DNA of 64,000 nucleotides from Elusimicrobiota bacterium (GTDB lineage Bacteria > Elusimicrobiota > Elusimicrobia > FEN-1173). A program made the translations under genes and the position numbers. The stretch spans positions 62,001 to 126,000 of the forward strand of contig JADJJR010000001.1 of assembly GCA_016706425.1 (NCBI GenBank). Reading direction: 5' to 3'. Shown here piece by piece: positions 59,301 through 62,403 of this stretch (its first letter is position 1; each line of letters opens with the position of its first letter). The notes below the pieces were generated by a model. That model was not told the DNA's origin. It ran no database searches and saw only the letters and a program-made list of their open reading frames with translations.

Positions 59301-60353
59301 GCCTTTGCGGCGCAGTTGGTCGGCCAGGGTCAAAAATTCTTCGTAGAAACGGGCCGGGGTCAGCACCCCGCCGCGGACTTCCACGGCGCGGTCGGCGAGC
59401 CGCCGCAGGTCGTCGGGGCCGATGCGCGCGGCCATTTTGCGGACGACCAAATCCCGTTCGTCGGCGACGGCGCGCAGGTCCATCTGGCTTTCCAGCGCGG
59501 TGATCCGGTGCAGGCGGTCCAAATTGGGGTATTTTTCCCAGTGAACATCCTTGGGCGCGGCCTTTTCAAGGGCCGCCATGTATTCAATAAAGGAGTGTCG
59601 TTGGTTGGTGTAGCCGTCCACCGCCTTGTCGATGGCCAGAAGGGGCGCCGGAAAGAGACGTTGCTTAAGGGTCGCGAGCCTCGCCTGGAACCCCGCGATG
59701 GATCGGTCCGCGGCGGCCCGGGCCGCCGCGGTGTCATGCCGGGCGGCCAGGTTGCGTTTGTAAAGGTCGTTGGTCTCGGCGCCGATGAGGCGAAACGCGC
59801 CCGACGAGGCGACCACGGCGCGGTATTCCTCGCCGGTGATATCCCCCCGGCGCAAATAGGCGCGGGCCACCCTTTCTTTGATTTCGGGGTCGGGGAAGGC
59901 GGCGAGCCACTCCACCGGGGCTTCGCCGGCGCCGCCTTCCTGAAAAACCGTGAGGGCGTCCCGGCCGTTCCAGCCGACTTTTCGTAATCCCTCCAAAATT
60001 TTTGACGCGTTGAGTTGGGCTCCGTAAAGCCCGTGAGCGTCTTGGATGTGGAGGACCAGGGGCCCCTCGGGCCGGGCCGCGGGGCGGGTTTCGACCACGG
60101 CGCCCAGAGCCGCGGGCAAGCGGTAGGCGCCCAACACCGGGTTCAAGGAATCTTTGGGCCAGGGGATGGACCGGAGTTGCCGTTGATTTTCATCGGAGAA
60201 TCCGCCGGCGGCCGCGGCGCCGCGGGCGGCCTGCCGATCGGACCAGAAATTGGATTGCGCCAGGGATTCGCCGACCGTCGTAAAAATGAGGACGCCCGCC
60301 AAAACCCCGGCGGTTATTTTTTTCGGCGTGTTAGTGACCTGCGAAACGTTCAT
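41373..60353 (-). CDS. Giant 6,326-residue multidomain membrane protein
   Basis: One uninterrupted 19-kb reading frame. ATG 60353 has GGGGAG 5 nt upstream and opens a signal or anchor sequence (MNVSQVTNTPKKITAGVLAG onward, ending ESLAQ); an in-frame ATG at 60413 lacks these. Order by residue: 1-33 signal; about 95-530 Tiki/TraB-like domain; about 790-1235 membrane helices; about 1425-1570 two SH3b domains; about 1700-1850 helix and coiled coil; about 1920-3070 GT84-like glycosyltransferase with flanking helices; about 3075-4920 helical region with EPG-type repeats; two helices; about 5010-5340 beta-rich; Thr/Ala/Pro linker; a helix near 5390; an Asp-rich stretch about 5420-5480; mixed domains; a membrane bundle about 5950-6115; a 200-residue tail. 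It is probably an envelope-spanning machine for glycan synthesis or export. Base composition matches its neighbours. Confidence 0.93.
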   Translation of the reverse strand: MNVSQVTNTPKKITAGVLAGVLIFTTVGESLAQSNFWSDRQAARGAAAAGGFSDENQRQLRSIPWPKDSLNPVLGAYRLPAALGAVVETRPAARPEGPLVLHIQDAHGLYGAQLNASKILEGLRKVGWNGRDALTVFQEGGAGEAPVEWLAAFPDPEIKERVARAYLRRGDITGEEYRAVVASSGAFRLIGAETNDLYKRNLAARHDTAAARAAADRSIAGFQARLATLKQRLFPAPLLAIDKAVDGYTNQRHSFIEYMAALEKAAPKDVHWEKYPNLDRLHRITALESQMDLRAVADERDLVVRKMAARIGPDDLRRLADRAVEVRGGVLTPARFYEEFLTLADQLRRKGSDMPTQALRNYVGYLKLSETLKHDELMAEAEQLRARLLDRYSANDRLWRIVQTDRRVSLERLLWKQEMSPDQYAAFRQDGPLEWPDVDRYLAALETSLRLPPGSAGDLAWADSLPAVRAFYELALDRDIALVQNTLTDLKNRGESRGVLIAGGFHTPGLTRVLRQSGAGYVVVQPRFEADEPRRAEDLKISRDLAALGAATAREMNNLGRGTSELPLQRNLPAQIGAAAAGVAMTNALSLGERSRAYLEGLRDWLKGPASRMGLEIYSAHQLNIPEAKDLIVLYGRARGENFVFAFREGDAERGDRVSLMIGERELDGTDQINLAKRLPGVVESRGLLQWMRDTLGQIKGRTDTAGIQQTIRSNAPSYLTDVMALVSTAATATNRPILENSREGQDILNAAVKAVGAATQRAPTRVSGLVSTWVRRTGTWVSAVARRTGGIAVKALLVLIGTTGTAAASQGVVVTGFTAAAPVALTLAGLVAIAAVVYGVPRLRALSARPAPATVPPAPAEPATAEATPPAPTRSFSLGAFWIPMAVTVATYAGLVAFGFPAATELLQSFIASPALPGVTKLMLDVLVYGTEFVSQVTLLLTGLVIAARAVGPTAGGVFGRAVRALRPNMEGLDSTKGLLAQTGERSAVNRQTVREIVRARGLAAGFTAAFWRAAAFVVGDVWRTFYGFAFQKSDNLYLIWSGRGESVRGPPSLLEESFVNTDALLQKWGARPAFRRTATLLLLPIYATLGIFGKRLAVLAYSTLGQYALMTTLSWTLAAAVVPGGKMVLVAGLAVLGAAAFLRPGGTDLPTRARWTQRAVRSMIFLLPAAAIAFLVPAGGDALGLTAAVVNFNPLDLLMGTGWSAGFGHTGVAAAAVALAAPFVMASSYATSAVMRWVSGAQALNLTTLAERENLTQTKASRGVRALGWVRYMKASLFEPVHALPYQDADGQPVRGSLWRAAFHTAFAPRTLGFGGLHTVGLEIETAKWVAHLLGNSLGGVGRLFEHLIVKTEGDGERASVLAAGGQLLDRAGAGASLAEAAADLLMPSAQAAEPPATGETVETSVSEPVAQEAVPAGAPVLDVAQVATRGSSLNMRESPGRDAPRVGSLQPNQSPVMIYEYAAVTGAAGTEQWARVGVDQWVDARYLKIAPRAAEGVVDYATVQTQTRPLTVRSAPGVDKSAVDALPKGSPVGVLQYASVMTERGEEKWAKIGANHWVNAQYLAVHSPGPAATPAAAPVATPSPAPAAPALENLAQKAAELLPSLAAVPDPSLTVALPMESGVDRPVSEPAPAAETPSTAAAAPGALTQWAERAASVFAPMGAAVHHWIAGFSLAEWAMPVFTSFGVFGALHFWRRNPTPRDFSNWAAGVADRMLHELKQGPRTYPKTWGAAFMRWRRNQLSPVDQTRVDAAPAWRRWFLRSALLLQRGQVPRYNTYGSHGRFISFIGLADVKKSVTRLENGDPELQSLLGQLADVNRRVGRLVYDRKTVDDAAKRAEIADLNRRRDELDRKIIDRRLALQNQFMGPLRQALAQRRDEALGDTADAMREQREVMWRTFENTYTFYGERLIPEGFRLQFRSRLFLSLAVVGRLTFTGLFLSQVFFFPAPILTAASWVVLGPLLFNISRSFVDPLLVMVFMMFGPPPKGHARRDFLEVVREHAKTHGRPYVFSVEVPKMSGNPLDGFLKTDIAEDFLKPSEAEKKGIATKFDLTPGAPRAELRLPRILSDDEQKQFEEFARARLWDGFRLDVAIEFEPVLEKEQLVGTRVIFRPSPGAGGRFLSRVGDIFAQAKGPTQRLAPEGIRVRNDEWIEIESLEEYVSPLGPGMYPAETEGVTTTEEKTWSKLGRMIEGEYGLPISLYFDQTPNVSVRFDNIDGQVVRRVTYRFSVPRQNRPEIAQNLDTTTRFFDTIHLEADVWAAYRRVDIENIRQTLRDTTAQEFALSFAMPSNTGNPQMIQYELENLQKLQSELDAEFPGRVSFVYFNQAIEWASGLESKWREALADVDPVKALGDRFTVFGKDGSRDYFTVQGANVLHIRTTADGQRALDTLPRAEAIALLKAVDAEGVDAVVRWGRGGWGKKLGNVAGLEWIKAGHTRPPAYTNIRAHEHFTNPDAPIFPNAAQLAGDILGYFRNEVLVHRMDGTTVLFKSALSADVVQVTENGQTRSLSRADANKALSAAISAFTTDRLSDAEGRSLEPDDLSVVMDDKNSILPGAVEAAIGVAEHPANQGVVGFNPAIEVDAPRNTRGGLAGVYFASILLDYLDKSRLIHNQYDARFKADLFGRMSAMYGKVFKRAAYGDSFTDERVTVARALSHDWQESQFSPTEAVYGDVAHTFQLMSRTQDRETKQAFQTYRMQMGDRYDLLRLVMTPVAGGNGAISVEVQRINEQGEWTTWRIFDAAADEGPRPVVQRIAAYLTNAIGVRERDLLTLAGVVDRDFRWLRGDLQMQATAKAYARDALPHAHRYHLGGIDFRLNGDPSFLIVLAALVPLWLFMDQAILTNETLAYVLFGITMLGVAFRGHFLYPAYYDAISRVRIVTTSPAVGKLLFAGLLVVFGIKNFFMSLLSISATTLMSLPIAIKRTFYLERVAKVIEFVKNVPSVWVTSSATVVREMLGVKIGDTWRSEISMMNLVLFGTLSFAVFAGLIYTGNIYFGALWPLGISILVASMLTGWVVAHFAGQAYRRDDKKAMRWRWLQVYGLSALIAGVIFFSPVTTFLTDSKIQALRTPPAAEVVLKQLADPVTNPRPYAGVDISGGLALQVQRTEPIAQEAAPKILQAATNVGAGIKAEVFPGVESLRLTGIPKLDLPLPGDVKTSPYSTARFEPPEPLGMLKKPQLTEEQTKKLAYLLSQLDLMNTDLVKWENVGIYGGATALITLEPHAAVALKVVDVGTYLNMLSKGYPWLREPMVAKYWAQTALLMDINAALGDTSTTPQSRVRSVDEIAQLLLWDKIKSLWDHDYTTQVQNGQTMKHPKNDTVLITEQDYRDLAEKASDSLDKYEVLSTAVINLHYGLGYPLEKITPDLVWRFTKLSYEIERAWEVVVPSVDVRPVQLFPKPAAKFLRVMGNITFVLPVRIPFLSDAHLEMVPMVTAFYQEPGGLQEFLTQMLEHNQKNITDPSSAEYMTTFLERIGADYIQQFSDAAKHPVDATLYGLVKDRMTEDLKKFNKTPSEKDLRLAYLQTEYNLGRIALFNRTKVQSKDMGEIRAAALSVARELATVQTLAQSLAPTLYGTHMKMEPGVLEVEGIMLYLLEGQPERKAEYLRVFRDVLKTSESIAADMARRGWKISDAYTQHVLSLLPPALVADMTPKAQEYNVLRDLAMLHLNIQKNEIVKADRTPYTYQETMRALLGVRERVKDLRVPEKPGILATLLLHSLKMRTLHPEVSEKTYWEGNVLPMLRYWAAWSSSPKIMATIDASPAWDWYRNKINAEIENEMGAAIEDAEVRQFNAVQSMAQLVDGIYTAFPKLKTEHAGKPKRVAELMITLAERARAYDALFDNLHDLPSDAVGFREYYVVAGYELNGMEKKFDPKAGFTKEVEGFVLQPINDLWNAGVYESLPESFIEAVRARMRDTQEQLGIGGREIKPMDLKIQVLQAFYKMATSAIFSEKAPAPLPAYSPAFLKTVTAVGRELMGYTQLIGQQTRGLPRVNNYVLKEPGILENEAIQIYLLKKRGGTNFNQGNYIAHTRLIFQKIDNILSDRPGILRSESFGAYRAVKSGLLSPQANERMTERGRDFLALRSLANLVVNAEHNGMRPGGALAARGLSPEGWMAAYIDAWDHFANAPKYGGRQYQHVPYREEGFVDMVALLKQKWGFGKFWESYYYERLNQVERFMSDPAFVKFIRTSGGAGEKMLWVINDDIFRKSGIRFAPDHPIFTFNGVIGLTEMFIDAGKKFPGAEINYQLLASRYLRYYDLFYTASPATGKTRFPHLPYQEEGFIESLVTGGYNFESNGGRFEDELRIMKLQDVDALMGAKFLDLDEKLGDTFVRGYLEGIIRSESTVPPGVSMPVIDFFILQKIVGLGQTYNMLTGPSAGPGQPSSVDVAADVPVLKTAARALVHVHQGVRQKTADGKDLYPRLRPIFEILGESEKWVGRMKATGLMEESRFSEIFTNYIDVLERHYEELKGTYLQPEQGPAGGRYLGELGTYLRVLKENLRKDAAAIEARFVTRAQQDRRFGMAAELEDEKAGAADEEKRAQIVFVRPEIDESQFILDAGYTMDEIVRDMNNEIAAAGAPAMKGVTVDGLLTHYFKTLKYLKTGQYKDEIIRVQSYRDAERLGRLNGKINNYAMRFAFIDYLVYSPQADARLKEFFAGNGIASVEEFVDRFYVNLKTVQSTEGLRQALDELRNANEYSAEGVEFSYAMMLTLNHRISPETLQKVAGRIPDILRDYNDFLLRDSAGGPGLKFRVDSAVVLYEALARELAAARPLGETGDRIEVKQKRTNSPWMTNTVVKAVYGNLFGVYLDDEIPEHAKFLKEWERKAFGRDLKSVVQELASQEKVLGQKNPYLDEVAKVDRAIGELTVKMETARRDLRESLAEDYQTQIRILQQIRAGLEERLGYLIQLGESLDRTYVQGVSEKNQAAFEMLLLLALGGFGVGLWGLARRGRLPARDGLPGLARLRADLEELNKRRGGVPALSNTALALYLGLPVAYGLIFGVGFSPRLYQDTQSVLTKAPYVFEAPAATRDRVFQESGFEVRQNEETRGGRPVVEHKIMSGGYLIGRIEVSTGYAEFMPGAIPGTAGVAYPLSPGPSLVVMGYGETTAAGKKAYRYGAEMTNVKYRVDENGRLVLSATLRDAAGVFTSNNFQMAIGVVPGNTRVTVAGDFGARRDVTLSEFNVGSLNSQSYIGKPNGPPSPSDRSLFVEALGVSGDRYYSYFGNDQPLPANGLTTWNVRSISLGGTAYNNTPNVKLLPDTVTITDPSGKVTRVAPVATYTLLPQQSTARDNIAIAPVVGGAADLTFRTGGTIQVRYTVEYTPVELKQDGTPAAINGTSARPTTPTAPAAPKATASAPAPAADVDTGTPWARNVLRFAPAAAALLASLVVGALFVLWFRRGPKPSPETAERTDPTLVPGGATGAEDDFDIDFNPDDWNAGPALDVDVPIPGLEEEAGDDFDVNFDVAGDGGNWQNASVFVDFAFMTTPGAPVFWNYRTKNAEWVRVGDLPIQRAATTPLDIAKDAAGLPKFGPRVEVLSEGAVRGFVVRAAARTDDLSAVLQAVLDALGDREVTVIGNSDETGVTITVLPTVRSLNSDEGLLMAGVPGILTAEETEPRRASLSISAEDFDVARRAVTERLNALKSTSERLVGLFDADAAAGRIAAPRLAAMETRRDGAFAAVLNTARAAALAGNYVDDPLSPDRLAADRARLRLDGRLIRTNDNPPLPGALLDVSEETNEPQEWTPHGARHFVNLLRQAAGHLVFRNEGRTPESSGASVLDRDHNQLVPLDVVNSLTGGTLAMESAPRVTLWQQGTAKVEELRGGWHGFVVSSDDTGVGLERALELVSRSLNLGAYGQGLSGSAAGAALLGFRTAGGYAIYVLPRRADGHAQTGALEMAGLFILRSQDDFASWNAEQAMERVRRVNVTEREWSVYLRRFHGQALVEGRGLPGRGRWLGFFIGLTALVLLLASGNVAAATAAVDSPVLSAGSMGVLPLASLALLGMVALRARSSAVRAALAMVRTNALSAVRAAVGLVARGTEKLLQNVLNRPVAIALAFAALFALAGAPAAAATVGAAETGAVATSALPLLAGMAVAALAGVGVSAGLSLPGLPNIRTLWDLLKRTPREGPESGVAWVVDLPRNQFDPEVGVRLLSEIRGVAREATDLNHSLTLAMPNPPATEKERARLIAAFREQTARLEGLSAAFVDRLQINVVARQETTLRNRLAQLAGSHRLVVIAPAAEGDFWRNLGFAEVLYLVNALLNVASDVVLSGAAGEAVAAEMARAGQVVTRDAQGRVVLKGAATVLESIENEKRAIEAINQAA
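45600..51140 (-). other. Helical region with recurring EPG-type motif in the giant protein
   Basis: About 1,800 mostly helical residues contain at least seven copies of a motif (acidic)-P/E-G-hydrophobic-(acidic)-x-hydrophobic. They are YQEPGGLQEFLTQML (about 50037), MEPGVLEVEGIMLYLL (49610), EKPGILATLLLHSL (49240), KEPGILENEAIQIYLL (48358), DRPGILRSESFGAYRAV (48220), YREEGFVDMVALLK (47935) and YQEEGFIESLV (47525). Spacing varies from about 47 to 293 residues. No known domain is recognised here. Confidence 0.55.
51150..54580 (-). other. GT84-like glycosyltransferase module of the giant protein
   Basis: This part follows the order of landmarks in cyclic beta-1,2-glucan synthases (NdvB/Cgs, GT84). 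RWGRGGWGKKLGN (near residue 2415) sits where they have WMGWERKRGKLEELN. DDKNSILPGAVEAAIG with AEHPANQGVVGFNPAIEV (near 2549) corresponds to LDADTxLP...HPLN...ILQPRV. LSHDWQESQF with VYGDV (near 2657) corresponds to LSHDLxEG...SDVE. FRWLRGDLQMQ (near 2782) corresponds to HRWxRGDWQ. Transmembrane helices follow, as in NdvB. The DxD is altered to DDKN, so activity is uncertain. The match is by eye. Confidence 0.6.
55640..56090 (-). other. Two SH3b domains of the giant protein
   Basis: Two consecutive bacterial SH3 repeats occur. Copy 1 has RGSSLNMRESPGRDAPRVGS and QWARVGVDQWVDARYLKI. Copy 2 has TRPLTVRSAPGVDKSAVDAL and KWAKIGANHWVNAQYLAV. SH3b domains usually bind peptidoglycan or other wall polymers, which places this segment in the periplasm. 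A proline/alanine-rich linker follows. Confidence 0.82.
58765..60065 (-). other. Tiki/TraB-like domain of the giant protein
   Basis: Residues about 95-530 read LVLHIQDAHGLYGAQLNASK, then LTVFQEGGAGEAPVEWLAAF, LIGAETNDLYKRN, a long helical insert, and GVLIAGGFHTPGLTRVLRQS with YVVVQPRF. The HxQDxH, EG and GGFHT (GxxH) elements are those of the Tiki/TraB/EreA-like fold, which includes metalloproteases and esterases. The catalytic-type residues are retained. Function in this protein is unknown. Confidence 0.55.
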
Positions 60354-60441
60354 GCGTCTCCCCGCGCGGCCTTCCCTCGCATCCCGCGCCATGCCCGCGT
60401 TACAATTAAACATGGGAAGGCGGAAGGCGGCCTTAATTTCT

Positions 60442-60458
60442 TGTAAATCTTATGTAAC
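60442..60458 (-). promoter_or_regulatory. TGTAA direct-repeat operator upstream of the giant gene
   Basis: Plus-strand TGTAAA (60442-60447) and TGTAAC (60453-60458) repeat with 11-bp spacing, followed by AATAGTTG (60461-60468). On the minus strand this reads CTGTTACATAAGATTTACAA, similar in layout to PhoB/PhoP-type boxes. It lies about 90-105 nt before the start codon at 60353, in the only AT-rich stretch between the helicase and the giant gene. No clear -10 is seen. Confidence 0.45.
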
Positions 60459-60504
60459 AGAATAGTTGATGGACGAATGGCTTTTCTGGCAACGGGACGG
60501 CCAA

Positions 60505-62394
60505 TTATTTTTTTGCCCATTCCCAGGCGCTGCGGTGCTCCCCGTTGGCTTGGACATAGTCCAAAAAAGCGCTGTAAAATGAATGTCGACCGATGGTGGC
60601 CGAATCGCCAACCACAACCAACAAACGTCTCGCCCGGGTCATGGCCACATTCATGCGCCGTGTGTCCGATAAAAACCCCACCTCCCCGGCGTCATTCGAG
60701 CGAACCAAGGACAAAAGAATGACCTCTTTTTCCCGCCCCTGGAACCCATCCACCGTGCCCACCTCCAGACCCGCGGGGGCGCTGCGGCGGAGCAAACGCG
60801 CCTGCGCCCCGTAGGGAGTGATCAAGGCGGCCTCCCAGGGCTCCACCCCGGCGGCGGCCAGTTCCTCCCACAACTTCCAAATCAGATCGGCCTCCCCCGT
60901 GTTCTCGCGGCTGTCCAGGAGCTCGTTCCAGGTTTCGTTGAACCCGGTGCCCGCGGTGTCGACGAACACCAGCTTGGCGCTGGTGAGGGGCGTGGGGGCG
61001 ATGTCCGGGCAATCCAAGAGGCTGTGGTCCTTCACGCGGTCGTGGGCGATCAGCTTACCGTCGTAAAACCGCGTCGAGGAGAAGCCCATGATCGTTTCGT
61101 TCATGCGGTACTGCACGCGCAGCAAGGTTTGAAACTCACCCGGGAGCTGTTTTTGAAGCCGCTCCATCAGGGTCACTTTCAGCCCCCGGTCCGCCGCGTC
61201 CCGGGAATACAGGGTCGGCGGCAATTGCAGGGGGTCCCCCGCGAGAACCGCTTTTTTAGCGAGGAGCAAGGGCACCCAGGAAAGGGGCTCCGTGGATTGG
61301 CTGGCTTCGTCCAAACACACCATATCGAACCGCTCGGAGGCCAACAGGGGACCGATGCCGCCGTGGGTCGCCAGGACCACCTGGGCTTTTTGAATGATGC
61401 GTTTTGAAAGGGACTTTTCCATCGCTTCCGCCTCTTTCCAGAGGGCCTTGATCTCCCGTTTCATGGCGCGATCCTCTTCGGGCGACAGGCGGTCGCGCTG
61501 GCGAAACCGTTTGAAAGCCAATCTTTCCCTGTCCTCCTCCATGATGCGAATCACCTTTTGGTCCGGGTGTTCGTCGAGCTGAGCCATCAGCGTGGCGTGG
61601 CGCAGGGATTCCAGGGTCCGGGCCGGGTGGCCGAGCCGCACCACCCGCAATCCGGCCTCCAGGAGTTTTTCCAACATGTTGTCCACCGCGATGTTGGAGG
61701 GGGCCGTGGCCAGAACCCACTGGCCCCGGTCCACCGCTTGGCGGATCAATTCGATTAACACCGTGGTTTTGCCCGTGCCCGGGGGGCCGTGGATCAAGGC
61801 CACGTCCTTGGCGCCCAGGGCGGTCCGCACCGCGTTTTGTTGAAATTCGTTCAAATCAAGGTTGTGATAGGAAAGGTCCGCCGCGGCTTCGCCCGCCGCC
61901 GGGACATGGCCCAGGAGGACGTCGCGGAGTTCCGCCAGCCGACCCGCGGCCCGGGCCGCGATGTCCAGGGCGCGGCGCATGCGTTTGTGGGTCGCGTCCG
62001 ACCCCAGCAGATCGATGCGGCATTTGCCCACCGGGGGTTCACGCAATTCCTCCTTCAGGGCCACTGTCGCGCGGTATTCGTCCACGGCGTACAGGGTGCC
62101 CTCGCGACTGAAGTTGTCGTTCACGAAAGTGACGCGGACGACGTCCCCCGCGTCCATGGCGTGAAAGGGGGCCAGGGCCTCGCCCTGGACCGGCCGGGAC
62201 AGCACCAACAACGGCAACCCCCCGACCCCCACGTCCTGCCGTTCAATCACCAGCCGCGAAACGGTTTTGCCCAGCTGCTCGCGCATCTCGATGGGCCAAC
62301 GGTCGAGCTCACGCTTGTTCTCTTCTTTTTCGGCGTCGCGCTCGATGTCGATGAGTTCCTGAAAATCCTTGAAGTGGGTCTTGGTGTCGGCCAC
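60505..62394 (-). CDS. IGHMBP2/UPF1-like superfamily 1 DNA/RNA helicase
   Basis: This 629-residue SF1B-type helicase has an N-terminal beta-barrel (about 50-140) as in IGHMBP2. The motor follows: NEFQQNAVRTAL (Q motif), HGPPGTGKTTVLIELI (motif I, about 201), ATAPSNIAVDNMLEKL (Ia), MVCLDEASQSTEPLSW (II), VLAGDPLQLPPTLYS (III), LRVQYRMNETIMGF (IV), VGTVDGFQGREKEVILLSLV (V) and VAMTRARRLLVVVGD (VI). It unwinds nucleic acid 5'-3'. GTG at 62394 has AAGGA 4 nt upstream, 9 nt after the stop of the membrane glycosyltransferase gene. It may act in repair or RNA metabolism. Confidence 0.93.
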   Translation of the reverse strand: MADTKTHFKDFQELIDIERDAEKEENKRELDRWPIEMREQLGKTVSRLVIERQDVGVGGLPLLVLSRPVQGEALAPFHAMDAGDVVRVTFVNDNFSREGTLYAVDEYRATVALKEELREPPVGKCRIDLLGSDATHKRMRRALDIAARAAGRLAELRDVLLGHVPAAGEAAADLSYHNLDLNEFQQNAVRTALGAKDVALIHGPPGTGKTTVLIELIRQAVDRGQWVLATAPSNIAVDNMLEKLLEAGLRVVRLGHPARTLESLRHATLMAQLDEHPDQKVIRIMEEDRERLAFKRFRQRDRLSPEEDRAMKREIKALWKEAEAMEKSLSKRIIQKAQVVLATHGGIGPLLASERFDMVCLDEASQSTEPLSWVPLLLAKKAVLAGDPLQLPPTLYSRDAADRGLKVTLMERLQKQLPGEFQTLLRVQYRMNETIMGFSSTRFYDGKLIAHDRVKDHSLLDCPDIAPTPLTSAKLVFVDTAGTGFNETWNELLDSRENTGEADLIWKLWEELAAAGVEPWEAALITPYGAQARLLRRSAPAGLEVGTVDGFQGREKEVILLSLVRSNDAGEVGFLSDTRRMNVAMTRARRLLVVVGDSATIGRHSFYSAFLDYVQANGEHRSAWEWAKK

Positions 62395-62403
62395 GGGGTC
62401 CTT

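Noticed and set aside
60354..60413. ATG at 60413 as start of the giant protein
   Set aside because: It would add 20 residues before the signal peptide and has no ribosome binding site. ATG 60353 has GGGGAG 5 nt upstream and directly opens the signal sequence.
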